Part shown: positions 19,860 to 32,225 of the stretch, piece by piece
How the letters are laid out: each line of letters opens with the position of its first letter
Position numbering within the stretch: the stretch's first letter is position 1
Origin: Saturnia japonica
Lineage: Eukaryota > Arthropoda > Insecta > Lepidoptera > Saturniidae
Length of the DNA: 64,000 bases
Assembly: GCA_033032175.1 (NCBI GenBank)
Contig: CM065307.1
Span: forward strand, 8,866,001 to 8,930,000
Direction of reading: 5' to 3'
Notes under the pieces: model-generated
Database searches by the model: none
Told to the model about the DNA's origin: nothing
What the model saw: the letters and a program-made list of their open reading frames with translations, nothing else
Program-made: the position numbers and the translations under genes

Positions 19860-21375
19860 TTCAATTTTATTTATTTGTTTAGATCTCTACATATCTATAA
19901 ATTCGAATTTAGTAACATCTTGAATTTTCACTTAGTATCGCCATCTAGCAGCAAAATGTAAAACGATTGATTTCCTCTAGCTTAATAATTCGTGGACTTG
20001 CCGATAAAATTATTATTAAGCTTTTTCATATTTTCAAGAGAAGGGTTTTTGTTTTCTTAGGACCTCTATGAAATATATAATACCTCATAAATATTTTTAA
20101 ATTTAAATCTTACCGACAAATGTTATTTACAGCAGCTTGTATCTTAAAAGCATCGATATCCTATTAGAATTATCCTTAATATACGTACTTACTTAACTAG
20201 TTAACTTTTCTACTAATATCATATAATATATCTATCTATATATGTCATTATATTTTCTTTAATGTGTAATAATTTTTATTGTGGAAGATGAGGCACACAT
20301 TGCAAAGTAAGTGGTAAATTTTGTTAGGAACCATCAGTGTTGCGACCAATGGCCTCTAAAAATGAAGGACCGTTTGCGCCTACACTGCACTAATCTATCT
20401 CCCAACAAAAAGTGTTACTGGCATGGCTCAGCAATAAAATATTTCTTTTTATGTCCCCACCGAGTAACGACACGTTTGGGGCCAGTAACATCGGTTACGC
20501 AAGCGACACGATAGTGCATTCCACGTTTCTGTTAGTCAAGTTTAAATTAAATGTAAATTTAAGAATCAATATGTATACATAATAACGACAGTCACTATGA
20601 ATAACATCATAACTTTAATTACAATTAAAACACAAATAGTCCATAGTTGTACGCTAGGCAAATACAGAAAAACTAATATTTCGCAAACGGATCCTTGAAT
20701 CAAAAAAAAAGTTTTCACGCATCTACTATATTTTTGAACGACCTAACACCATCGTCACCCCAAACCATGGGATAGACGAGAAAAAAATGTTATTTCCAGT
20801 TTACCTTAAAATTATAGTTGTAAATGAAAAAAGAGATAATTCATGTAAGTATTATAATGTCATGTAATTAATTATTTACAATTCATAAATAATTAAGTCG
20901 AAAGAGCAAATTAAACGGCTCTACTGAAATGAGGCCTAAATGAGTTACGATGGTATTTATATTGAGTAAGTATACATACTTGTTGTAATTCAATAATGTC
21001 AAGTTTAAGGCCAAACTTTATCTATGATCTTTTTAATGGGCCCGATGAACGTAAACATAAAAAAACTACCTGGTAATTAATATACATAAATTAAAATCTT
21101 TTTTAGTATTATTATTTGAGGAAATAGAAACGTGTACATATTGAAACTAGGTATTTGTTTTATTGTTTAACATGGAGAGGCAAGTTTGAAGTCATTTGTC
21201 GCTTTATAAAATCATTACAGCAACATTGTTAGCGTATATCACGTTATTCTTGTGTGAATATATTTAAAAAAATCATAAACATTTCATACATAAATTCATA
21301 CATAAATTCATACATACATATTCACAAATATATTTCATTTCATAATTTCGCAGTTATATGGTATCATCATCATTA
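19860..21375. other. No gene seen; AT-rich
   Basis: It contains a slightly GC-richer patch (about 20310-20520) and a (CATAAATT/CATACATA) simple repeat at about 21285-21335. No coding exon was recognised. Confidence 0.5.
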
Positions 21376-21724
21376 TAATACGTGAAGCAAAAACTTTATA
21401 CCCCTTTTTAAGCGTATTGCGTGCACGGAAGACTGAGATATGGCATGGTTAAAGTTTGTATGGAGAAGGAGTGCAGAAAGCTAAAATTTATCTATAATAT
21501 CTGTTACTAATATATTAAATAAAATAAATTAATACTGCGAATCCTAAACCGACCAGAGCCATTGAACTTAAGCTTCCCAAAATATTAACATTGTCACTCA
21601 ATGAAAAGTGACAGCAAGTAATATAATATTCATTGTTTAGGTTCATACTGCAAATATGAAACAGAAAATAGTCTAGGATTAAAATGTCGCTGGTCGAATT
21701 TCGATCATTGGGCGACCGCTAGTA
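21376..21724 (-). repeat. Interspersed repeat, family C (inverted partner of 12191-12545)
   Basis: Reverse complement of the copy 9 kb to the left, colinear throughout, with scattered substitutions. Confidence 0.75.
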
Positions 21725-24047
21725 AAGTTAATTATATCTATATGTAGTAATATTTTTAGTAGAAATGCAGTAAAAAGAATAATATATAAATAGAGTATGG
21801 CATGTTGTCGGCAGGAGATAAAATAAGTTTAACCATTATTTGCATTGATTGCTTTCACACATCACGAACTACTTTCAATTTTGACGAATTCATGGTTCGG
21901 GATAATTGAAACGTTTTCTTATAAGAAATTAATGTTAGTTGAAATTTCAATGAACTCTGTAAACTCCGTTACAATATCTTATACTAATTTAATTTAATTT
22001 TTATTTCCGCTAATTTAAAAATTAATTTTGCTACTTTTGTCAATAAATTTTTTTAATCACAATTTCCAATTTTACTCCCTTGTAACTTATCGTTGCTCTC
22101 ACTTACCGTACTTGCCTAGAGTTTACCAAATTGCTTGACATTCATAGCTACTGCTCCGCTTGTTAAAGTTGTAACATAAACATATATAAACTATAACCTT
22201 CCGTAATAAATATGATATAAAACGCAAAAACATTTTTTTTTAATCTGACTGATCGCGATCATACACACAATCTCTTGAGCTTTGTATAATTATAGAATAG
22301 ATTTTGTATACCTAACCTGTTAACTACCTATATTATACGTCAACACTTTTATAATATCGTCGTTGCAAATTTAAAATCTCTTACGTAAAATTTTGGTCGA
22401 AAATTAGTTTTGCACTTGCAAAAACTCTTATGTAAATATCTTATTATTTCACAGACGTACTTCTCATTAAAAAAAAATTAAGTATCGGCATCAACATTTA
22501 CTGTGCGATGCTGTTCGTTTTTCTCGAAAAAATACTTTTAACACATAAGAGATCTTAAATTTACAACGACAATATGATTTTTTAATATATTTCTTACATG
22601 GACAAAGTGTTGACCACTTAGGTGACTACAAGCACAGGATGTATATATATATGCGTCTTATGGTTCTTCTTGACATAATATCTTTAATAAGTATATGAAA
22701 GAAATTATTCTGTGAAAGAAAAAGTATCCCATTATGAAATATAAATTACTTTGAACACTAGGTAAACAAAGTCAACAAAAGAATAGTAAAGTCATTAAGT
22801 AAAGGTACGATTGCCAAATGATTTCTCTTATGCCTTTTAATGTATTCTTTCTAATACCATCACAGAGTTACTAGAGGCGGTGTATCGGCCTCGATTCTCT
22901 TCGCTGTCGCCGTGGTTTCCATTCGCCATCGCAAAAACTTGTGAACGGAGGTTGAACAACGTGTACGGTGTAACGCGGTAGTGTGGAGTACCGTCAGCAA
23001 ATACCAGCTTAAGCAGGTATGTCAACAGTGACGAAATGACTCCTCTGACAATATACGCACGGGGGCTGGTAATTCTAAATTATTTATTAATTGTTAATGA
23101 AGACCTAAAAATATTACCTACATCTGAAACTAATGGTGAAAAAGAAGAAAAAAGAACAAAAAGTGAAATGTTAGTACCTGAAACGATAAGCCCGTAGACG
23201 CGATTGTTATTAACCTACAATAAATAAATTTATTGAAGAAATATTAATAATAAATAACATTAACAAATAATAAATAAGTTATAAGCTATGTTGCAGATAG
23301 ACCTGCAATGACCAAAATCGTTAATGTCCACAAAGTAACGGCTTCGTCAACCGAATAACATTTATTTTAGTTAAATTTTTAGTATTCGACAGTGTCTCAT
23401 TAGACTCTGTCCCTATCTTAAATTATTCGAAACATTTATACATAATGCGCTTACGGTTTCGTATATTTTTTATTTCGGATATCTGATAGTTTCGGTTACA
23501 GGTACGGAGTCCCATATCACCCCTGGATTTTAATGACATATTGTTGGTAGCCATGAAGACAACGGCGCAAGTGCACACTGTTATCCTATTTTTTCCGCTT
23601 TACGTTCATCATTTGAGCTCAGATTTACTATTAAATAAAAGAAATACCGTTTCACTCTTATGAGCAAAGTTTTATTGTTTCCTAGTAATCCAATAAAATT
23701 ATTCAACTTTATAAGAATTGAAAATTATATAGGTGTTGTAATAACTTTCTCGGTGATAGTAATTAAAGAGTATTTAATTTCGTTTCCTAATAGTGAATAG
23801 AGAAACTTAATTGTTTTATGTCTTTTGATAAATCATATTTTATAAACATTAGTAAACACATGAATATTTAAACCATTCCGACACTTTTTATTACCTGCTA
23901 CTAAACGATTTATTTTTCCAATTTTAATATTATAAAATGTATTCATTTTATAAATACATGTAATACGTATTATAAAGGAATATACATTTTATATTGATGG
24001 CGAACATTTTTATTGGCCTGAACGAAAAATATTATCTTGAAACATAA
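21725..24047. other. No certain gene; one possible short exon
   Basis: AT-rich apart from about 22860-23040. There the minus strand reads a start in good context (GCGATGG near 22950) followed by an open, GC-richer frame; it is weak evidence only and is listed under findings. Confidence 0.4.
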
Positions 24048-24049
24048 TA

Positions 24050-25328
24050 TTAGGACCTAACATACGAAATTGGCGTTTTGTACGGGAGGAAGTCAATTTT
24101 TTTTGTAAAATATATTTTATTAATCAAAGTATTCACCGTTGTTATTTGTGCACTTTTGCCATCTCATAGGTAGTTCATTGATCCCTTTACTAAAAAAACC
24201 ATGGGAGCGAGAATCAATAAATTCTTTGAAGGCGGTTTGGACTCCCGCATCGGAGTTGAATTTTTTTCCTTGTAAGAAGTTGTCCAAATTCCGGAAAAAA
24301 TGGTAATCTGTTGGAGCAAGGTCCGGGGAGTACGGTGGATGTCGCAGATATTCCAATTGTAGTTCATCTAATTTAGTGGTTGTTTGTTGTGCAGTGTGTG
24401 GTCTTGCGTTGTCGTGAAGCAGCAGTGGCCTAGAGCGATTGACCAATCTCGGTTGTTTAGAAGCTAGTTCTTCCTTCATGATTTGCAGTTGCTGACAATA
24501 GATATCTGCCGTAATCGTTTGGTCAGGTTTTAGAAAGCTGTAGTGAGCGACACCAGCGCTAGTCCACCGAACACTTACAAGTAACTTTTTCTGAGTCAAT
24601 TTTCGTTTAGGGCAGGATTTGGCTGTGTCTCGAGGGTTCAGCCATTGTGACGAGCGCTTCCGATTATCATACAGTATCCACTTTTCATCACAAGTAATGA
24701 TTCGATTTAAAATCCCATCACTATTGTGTCGGTTGAGCAAAGTAACACAACAGTCGACGTGTGTTTGCAAGTTCGATTCACTCAATTCATGAGGTACCCA
24801 TCGTTCAAGTTTTTTTACTTTCCCAATTTGCTTCAAATGGATTAATTCAGTTTTATCACTTACCCCGAAGCCTACAGCTATCTCTGAAGTGCTTTGTGAT
24901 GAATCCGCTTCCAGAATAGCCTTTAATTCTTCATTTTCCACGGTCTCCGGCCATCCACGGGGTTGAATCTCAAGGTCGAAATTTACAGAACGAAAACGTT
25001 GAAACCAAAAACGTACCGTGCTTTCTTTTGCGACACCAGCGCCGTATACATCATTAATCCTTCGAGCTATTTCTGCAGCACTGGTGCCACGGTAGGAATC
25101 GTACTCGTAAATGTACCGAAATTTCACGTTTTCCATTGTGCGGTAATAAGCGACGCCTAAAGAAAAAAATAATGAGGAAAAATCAAATGAATGACTGTTT
25201 TCAAAACTCAAATGTACCAGCTAAATGAATTTATAAATTAGAATTTGGAATTCTTAACCAAAGAGGAGATATTTCAGATCAAAGTGGTTCAGTAAGACAA
25301 AACGCTAATTTCATATGTAAGGACCTAA
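24050..25328 (-). mobile_element. mariner element, cecropia-type, complete
   Basis: 1279 bp with imperfect terminal inverted repeats of about 32 bp (right end reads TTAGGTCCTTACATATGAAA on the minus strand; left end TTAGGACCTAACATACGAAA). TA dinucleotides flank it at 24048-24049 and 25329-25330. It carries one uninterrupted transposase frame. Confidence 0.92.
24120..25136 (-). CDS. mariner transposase
   Basis: 338 residues from the ATG at 25134-25136; the open frame upstream to 25211 is not mariner-like, so this internal start is preferred. It makes cut-and-paste breaks at the element ends and inserts at TA. The order is an N-terminal pair of helix-turn-helix DNA-binding domains, the WVPHEL linker, and a catalytic domain with TCDEKW, HDNARPH and YSPDLAPTDYHFF. 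The last two Asp residues are 34 residues apart (D34D), the mariner signature. Length is normal and no stop or frameshift is present. It closely resembles the subfamily that includes Hsmar1 and the cecropia moth element. Activity is possible but not shown; the two TIRs differ by several bases. Confidence 0.93.
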   Translation of the reverse strand: MENVKFRYIYEYDSYRGTSAAEIARRINDVYGAGVAKESTVRFWFQRFRSVNFDLEIQPRGWPETVENEELKAILEADSSQSTSEIAVGFGVSDKTELIHLKQIGKVKKLERWVPHELSESNLQTHVDCCVTLLNRHNSDGILNRIITCDEKWILYDNRKRSSQWLNPRDTAKSCPKRKLTQKKLLVSVRWTSAGVAHYSFLKPDQTITADIYCQQLQIMKEELASKQPRLVNRSRPLLLHDNARPHTAQQTTTKLDELQLEYLRHPPYSPDLAPTDYHFFRNLDNFLQGKKFNSDAGVQTAFKEFIDSRSHGFFSKGINELPMRWQKCTNNNGEYFD

Positions 25329-25330
25329 TA

Positions 25331-27100
25331 TAATATGTAAATGCAACAAACAAATCTTGTTTTTTTTTTTTAAATTATTTGTGATAATAATATATACTTA
25401 CCTACATCATTTACTTTTTTACAGATGTAAGTAATACACGATTAACAAGGGTAGGAAGGATTTTTTTTATACAACACAAGTGGCAAACAGTTGTACGGCC
25501 CGGCTGATAGTAAGCGGTTACCGTAGTCTATGGACCCTAGCAACACCAAAGGTATCACTAGCGTTACTGACCTTGGACCCCCCTAACACAAGGAGTTCTG
25601 GAAACCCTACTTAACGCAAGAACACAACGCAAGGTTCTTTATCTGCGATCTTCTGTTCGTGGTATATATAAAAAGTATATATCACGGTTTACCCTACATA
25701 GTACTACAGAAACAGATCGCTGATTGTACTTCTAGTTTCAAAGAAATTGCAATGACGGTTAACAGTTAACAAACACAAAATTTATAGTACCTAGGTATAT
25801 ACCATACAGATAATCAGAAGTATATTTCATAATCTATTTTACCTGCCCATTAAAAAACTGTGCTGTCTATACATACTTATAATGATTGTTAAAATAAAAT
25901 ATAAAAAATGTATTCGGTAACTTTTTCATTTTCCTTTTATCTGCATTTTAACGTAGGTAGCAATAACAATTATTAATAAGTATACATTTTCATTCGATGT
26001 TTCGTAGCTTTACGCCACATTATTAACGTCCTATCGAATTATTACACTTAGTTATATTACAAAACAATCAATATTATCGGATTTTCAAACAATCGATGTT
26101 TAAATAACACTAGTCCGAAGAAACTGTAAAGGCCGTTAGATTACTTTGATACAGAAAATAGAAACGTCATTAGTTTGATACGGTGATCTTAGTTGTTCCA
26201 GATTCTTATGCACGTATAAGTAATCTGATCTCAACGGCTCCCCAAACAAAGTGACTCCATAATAAAGTTGCTCGACACCAAGCGAGGATGACCTTGTTGC
26301 GTAAGCGTAATAATTAGTATGCAAATACATGCACGTCAATATGCAAATAAGTATTCTTAGAGTTTCCACCCTGTTGAATGAAAATAAGTAAAAAAAAAAC
26401 ATTAATTTCTTGTTCACTCACACATACTTAGCAGTTGAAATATAAATTCGACCTTATAAATGCTAAAGTATATAATGGACAAAAACATGCTGTAAAAAAC
26501 GTGCCAAGTCTCGATTCAAATGATTTGTCCATAAAAAGTAGTGAAATCTCATAAACAGCCAATGCAAAAGGAGGATATAAGAAAACTAGGAACTTTGGCT
26601 AAAATCTAGCCTATCTAATACTCGTTAAATCCTATTCCTTAGAATCTACTGTGCCTATATTTAAGTAATTTGGTTATTGTGCCCAAAGGTAAGTGGATTA
26701 CAAACAATAATTAGGAACATGCATTTTAAGTTACCACAAAAACCCTCTGAACACTGGATAGGTGTAAAAAGAGAGCCACCATCTTGTTAGAAGATTACAA
26801 GAATAATTTGGAAAATATTGTATTCAAGTCGTGACGTTGGTAGATTTGTTGGTGAACACAGTTGCCATTAAACAAAAAGAAGAAGTATCTACGTAACATT
26901 TAAAAATAATTAGAACTTTTATTTTATATTGTATAATCTATAATATGGATTATATAGGTTTTTATGTCCCATTCTAACTGGAATTGCTAAATAAAAATGT
27001 TCATAGATCTATCTTCAAAAATGACAAATTTTCATATAAACTATCAAATTCTTTTTCAGTAACCTAGGAGTTGAATTTCCAAAAATCCTTCTTTAGTGCT
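25331..27100. other. Repeat-rich, no gene seen
   Basis: A minus-strand copy of the GAGATTTCTCTC/AAGCGGTTACCGTAG family lies around 25485-25680. A GAAACTGTAAAGGCCGTTAG fragment of the SINE-like 3' end lies near 26120. No exon was recognised; the 93-codon frame at 26136-26417 looks random. Confidence 0.5.
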
Positions 27101-27104
27101 CACC

Positions 27105-27389
27105 TACAGTGTAAAAGGAACCCGTATGAAAATTTTCACTGTTTTAGCCCCAGTAGTTTGTGTTGTGCGTTGATATGTCAGTCAATCAGTCGGTTATCCT
27201 TTTATGTATATAGATAAAGATAAGCGATACACTACTCACTCACTCATCGCGCGATCTCCCTAACTATATCTTTATAACTTGAAATTTAACGTAGTTACTC
27301 CTTTCGCGATGTAAACGCTCAGTAAGAATGCATTTTACGAAAATCCTATCCAAAATTTTAACACGGATGAACCTATGGGGCACAGCTAG
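27105..27389 (+). mobile_element. Helitron-like 3' portion
   Basis: It ends TATGGGGCACAGCTAG then T, like 18867 and 39824; an ATTTTAACACGGATGAA block precedes it, as in the other copies. Confidence 0.5.
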
Positions 27390-27544
27390 TCAAATAATAC
27401 ATAAAATAGAACCTATTCAAGGTTCAGTTTCTATAACAACACCCCTCAAATGCATTTCTGCCGCAAAAGCAGTGCACTTTTTTGTTATGGTTTGAAGTTG
27501 TTATATTCTTCTTATGCGAGTAGAGGTAAGACACAAATCTGTCC

Positions 27545-27790
27545 ATTGTGCTCTCTGTGGGTATGAATCTCTCTGGAGATTTCTCTCTTTTTGGTGGGGC
27601 AGCACAACTGGTGGTATCTCCCCACCACAGAAGTTCGCAGCCAAATAATCTTGTGTTGTGTTCCAGCGGTGAATAGAGTTTCCAACGCATTAGTGAAACC
27701 TGTAGTGTGTACTTGCGTCGCTACGGTAATCGCTTACCACCAGACGAGACGTATGCTTGTTTGCTAGCTATTTTTGTATAAACTTTTATT
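27545..27790 (+). repeat. Interspersed repeat, family G
   Basis: Contains GAGATTTCTCTCTTTTTGG, a GGTGAAATACC-type block, TTGTGTTGTGTTCCAGCGG and CGGTAATCGCTTACCA. Colinear copies are at 33795-34040 and, partly, 44625-44780; a minus copy is near 25485-25680. Confidence 0.6.
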
Positions 27791-28734
27791 ATATAACTTA
27801 ATATATCAATATGAACTTGCATTCCCGTTAACAGATCTTCGTGTTATATGTTTATAACAATGATGTATACTTTAACCTCCTTACAAATCTTGAATTTATA
27901 TTTGACATGCAAACAGTAGCATTAGACTGACATCCAATAACATTTACTTTAAACCTAGCTGGCTTGACAGATCTGCCCTTTACAATAATCAATATTTCGA
28001 CCAAAGCGCCACCTATACTGATTTTTTTCCCGAAAGCTTTTTCAGGACCATGATGAATAGAACAAAGTAATAATTACGCATACTCATCCCGAGTCGTGAT
28101 TCCCAGAATTTCCTGATTTTCCGGGTAAATTTTCAATTTTTCTACTCTAAATACCTTAATCAGACAATAATATCAGAAAATAATTAGACATAAAGGGTCC
28201 ACAGTCTTTCTCAAGTGATTTGGTTACCAACTAACAGCATTCAATTTTTATTTAAATAGATTTTAGTATAATTCACTTTAAAAAAGCGTACCTATCTTTT
28301 GCTTCGAACACCTAACCGTTAGCGATAAATCAAAGGGTCTACGAATAGATGGTCATAAAGATGGTCACAAAAGCCGGAGTTTTAGGGCCCTTCAGAAAGT
28401 GTGTCGATGGGCCGGTCTCGCCCGTCGCCCCTCTGCCCTACCCCGCTCACATACGACCACCTCTGTTGGAAAACATGTATGCATTTTATAGTTTTCCGAC
28501 AATTGTGAACATGAGCACGTCACTATATTATATAGGTTGAGTAGAGTTATGTTGTTAGCATTGTATTGTCGAAATGTGAGCTTGCATACCGGTAAAAAAT
28601 TATTTTACGTATGTACTGAATGGTACCTAATAAGAAGACAGTTGGTATAAAAGCAAACCCATACTATTACCACAGCTATTACAGTTTACTTGTAGGCATT
28701 CGTTAGTCTACCTATATAAATCAAATTATTGAAG

Positions 28735-28894
28735 TCTGCCATTATGCGCGCATCACGCTAAAACTACTGGATAGACTTTGACCAATTTTTTTGCTTTACT
28801 CATTAGATACTTGGTCTTTAAAAAAAACACTATATCTTCCTAAACAATAATTCTGTAGTCCACGCAAGTGAAAACGCGGAAACCTAGCTGCTAG
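28735..28894 (+). mobile_element. Helitron-like fragment abutting a tandem array
   Basis: GCGCGCATCACGCTAAAACT and ACTACTGGATAGACTTTGA blocks lead to CGCGGAAACCTAGCTGCTAG then T. This CTAG-type terminus forms the start of the first 189-bp tandem unit. Confidence 0.5.
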
Positions 28895-29450
28895 TAAAGA
28901 ATGAAGGATAAATTGTATTATTAAATGTTATCAAATTGTATGGACATATTAATGGGATTATAAACAGGTCTTAGTTATTTTCTATAACTGTGTGGTAAAA
29001 CAGAAAACCCAATGTTGAGACCAAAGATTACTATGTAATAAAATGTAGCTCGCGCTACAACAACGCGGAAACCTAACTGCTAGTAAAGAATGAAGGATAA
29101 ATTGTATTATTAAATGTTATCAAATTGTATGGACATATTAATGGGATTATAAACAGGTCTTAGTTATTTTCTATAACTGTGTGGTAAAACAGAAAACCCA
29201 ATGTTGAGACCAAAGATTACTATGTAATAAAATGTAGCTCGCGCTACAACAACGCGGAAACCTAACTGCTAGTAAAGAATGAAGGATAAATTGTATTATT
29301 AAATGTTATCAAATTGTATGGACATATTAATGGGATTATAAACAGGTCTTAGTTATTTTCTATAACTGTGTGGTAAAACAGAAAACCCAATGTTGAGACC
29401 AAAGATTACTATGTAATAAAATGTAGCTCGCGCTACAACAACGCGGAAAC
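28874..29450. repeat. Three tandem copies of a 189-bp unit
   Basis: Units lie at 28874-29062, 29063-29251 and 29252-29440, plus ten bases of a fourth. The period is exactly 189. Units 2 and 3 are identical by eye; unit 1 differs by one G/A near its start (CTAGCTG against CTAACTG). Each unit holds a short palindrome GTAGCTCGCGCTAC near its end. The sequence after the array (CCAATAATTAATCTATG, 29450-29466) also occurs at 61219-61235 next to a similar palindrome but without an array. Confidence 0.95.
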
Positions 29451-29469
29451 CAATAATTAATCTATGGTT

Positions 29470-30540
29470 AAGACCTAAGTTTATTTAAATAAGCAAGTTT
29501 TTGAGAATAGTTAATAATTATGGAGTCGTTGGTGTCAATTTATGTATGATACATAAAATAAGCACTTAGCTACATTATTACATATTGATCGCGCTTGTAA
29601 TAATAATTAAAATAATGTTTATTCACACAAAGAAATTTTTTTTTTCTCAATTAAAATAATTTAAAACAGTAAAATAAATTTACATTATTACCATTTATTC
29701 AGACGGCCCATTGATTGCTTCATTATGTTGTATATTCATTACGTAGGATAAAAAATTTGGAGGCATTTTTGTTGTGTTACACCAAAGAAGTGTAACTTCT
29801 TACGTGCGTACACTAATGTACTACTAGTATTAGCACTAATAGCACAAATCAATACATTTTCCCCTAATATTAAGGTCGACCATAGAAAAGAGATTAACTC
29901 TCAAATGCAGCTGCCGGAAACCACGGAACCCTAATAAAGGTCCATTTCTAATTAAATTTATTTGGGTAATGAAATATATGAATTGATAATTTAAAAAATC
30001 AAGTAATATGTATATGGAAAAAATCGTGCAAACTGATATGGCCCAAGGATTTTCAGTACCCTTTTAACTAACAAGTCTACATGTAGGGTTACCAAACATA
30101 TTGTTGTCAGGACGTCTGAGTTTTACTGCCCTTCAATAATAACTCGTAATCTTAAAAAATTCTAATCCAAAAATTACGAAGTAGTAACCGTTTCTTCCAT
30201 ATTATTATACCGTTAACATTATTAATATTAACATTAGAACAGTAAATCTTACGAAATTGCATTATAAATTTTATTAACGTTTTAAGAATTAGATAACGCT
30301 TATTTCCTACAAATGTTTACATTGTCAATTTATAAAATAATAAAAATTGCACGTTATCTCTTTCTTTTATATTGTAAGTAGGTAATTAAATTTAAATGTG
30401 TAGAGCATTATTTTAATTTTAATAGCTTTCATGTATATGTACATAAATGAATTTCGGTTATATTTTCATTACTACTCATATTCTTATTTAGTGGCAATAT
30501 TTGTTAAAACACATTTGTGCCAACGTCACTTTGACATAAT
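29470..30540. other. No gene seen; AT-rich
   Basis: Only poly-A/T tracts and simple AT-rich sequence; no exon or repeat family was recognised. Confidence 0.5.
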
Positions 30541-30541
30541 A

Positions 30542-31848
30542 CAAGGTGTCCAGAAAGGGTATCGGGTATTTGTAAGTTCAATGAAACAAAAATTATTTGT
30601 ATGCAATAAAAAAGTTTATTGTTTATTATTAGCATATGAATTGGAGAATTATTTGGAAAAGATGATGTTATCCAAATGATGACCGTTACGTTGCTGGCAC
30701 TCTTCTAAACGGAAACGAAGATTGGCGATAACACGTTGACACATAGCTATCGATATTGCTGCCATTTCTGACCTGATGTTTTGCTTTAACTGGGTTAGAT
30801 TCGTCGGATTGTTTTGATAAACCTTACTTTTAAGGTATCCCGATGCAAAATAGTCAAGCGGGCTAAGGTCGGGGCTTCTGGGAGGCCAGTTGATGTTACC
30901 CCTTCGCGAAATGACTTTATTAGGGAATAATTCGTTAACAACTTCCATTGAGACATTTGAGGTATGGCAAGTGGCCCCATCTTGCTGGAACCACGTTCTT
31001 GAGTTGAAACCTGCAAACTCCTGCAACTCTGGGACCAAAAAATTTCGCAACATATCGCAATAACGGTCACTATTCACATTAATTGCTCGGCCTCGTTGAT
31101 CTTCATGAAAATAAGGACCAATTATGCCTTTAGCAGACATAGCGGCCCAAACAACGACCTTTGGGCTATGCAGGGGTCGTTCATGCTTTCGTCTCGGATC
31201 CTCCACTGCCCAGTACCGACAATTCTGCTTATTAACATGACCATTCAGGTGAAAATTTGCTTCGTCACTGAACAATATGTTGTTAAAGTTGTTAAATCGC
31301 TGCAGCATTTCGTTCGCAAAATTCAGTCGATTAGCATAGTCCGTATCCTTCAATTCTTGAACCAATTGAATTTTATAGGCTTTTAGATGTAGGTAAGTCT
31401 TTCTTTAAAATCGAATGTAAAGACGATTTTTTGATGTTCAACGCTTGGCTTCGCTTTCGGATGGATAAAGACGGATTTTGACGAACCGACGCCTCAACTT
31501 CTTCAATTGTTTCTTCATCGCGAACTGAACGAGGACGACCAGAGTTTTGAATTTTAACTGTCGCACCTGTATTCTCGAACATCCTGATCCATTTTCTAAT
31601 GCTATCGTCACTTGGCGCGTGGCGTGTACGATATTCCGCACGATAGAGACGTTGAGCAGTCGCTATTGAATCACCATTACGATAATACGCTCGTACGCAA
31701 AATGCGCGATGCGTCCCCGAGTACTGTTCCATCGTGACTAAAACTCCACAAAATGGCGGACGCCACGAACCCCTCCCCGCACCCTTTAGACGCCCCGTTT
31801 CGAATATGGCGCGAAAACAAATACCCGATACCCTTTCTGGACACCTTG
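30542..31848 (-). mobile_element. Tc1/mariner-superfamily DD41D element, complete ends
   Basis: 1307 bp with perfect 31-bp terminal inverted repeats starting CAAGGTGTCCAGAAAGGG and TA flanks at 30540-30541 and 31849-31850. It carries a broken transposase gene on the minus strand. Confidence 0.92.
30649..31732 (-). pseudogene. DD41D transposase, one frameshift
   Basis: Two adjoining frames: 31732-31373 (119 residues, ATG start) holds an N-terminal helix-turn-helix region (NGDSIATAQRLYR, then DDSIRKWIRMFENTG). 31365-30649 (238 residues) holds the DDE domain. Catalytic acids sit in LFSDEANFHL, WFQQDGATCH and SPDLSPLDYF. The second and third Asp are separated by 41 residues, as in the DD41D (rosa-like) group rather than mariner (34). 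The frames are offset by one base around 31375-31400, where the N-terminal frame runs into a stop. The remainder is open, so the break is recent. With perfect TIRs the copy could still be moved by a related transposase. Confidence 0.88.
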
Positions 31849-31977
31849 TATATTAATTTCTATATTTAAAGTTCAAATAACACTTAGTCTTACCAGATGG
31901 TGGCTTCTTATTAGAAAAGACAAGAGGGTTTTGTGGCAACAAAATGTGTCTTTCTAGCTATTATTTATAATCAACTG

Positions 31978-32225
31978 CCTCATTAGACTAGTAGTGGTCG
32001 TAAGCGCGACTGCTATGCTCGAAGTCCTGGATCCGATTCCCAGGTCGAGCACTTTGAATTTTTCTATGAAATTCTCAGTAGCAGCTCGGAGTTTGGCTTT
32101 GTGCCATATTAATGGCAATAGGCTCGCCCCCTATGACATGGGACCTAAAAAAAAGCATACCGGCGAACTGTGGGTATACACCTCTGCCAAACTCTTCAGG
32201 GTGTGATGATATGTTATGTAACTTC
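31978..32225 (+). repeat. tRNA-derived SINE
   Basis: TAGTGGTCGTAAGCG resembles an A box and GGATCCGATTCCCAGGTCG a B box, followed by a roughly 170-bp body ending TGTGATGATATGTTATG. This layout is that of insect SINEs. The 70-codon frame across it is incidental. Confidence 0.6.

Noticed and set aside
15143..20420. Shared CTCCCAACAAAAAGT word at about 15147 and 20400 as evidence of a repeat
   Set aside because: Similarity does not extend beyond the short word; chance match.
24164..24367. 67-codon frame inside mariner
   Set aside because: Alternative-phase shadow of the transposase.
28874..29450. CRISPR-like or coding tandem array
   Set aside because: Whole 189-bp units repeat without spacers in a eukaryotic context; no open frame is kept.
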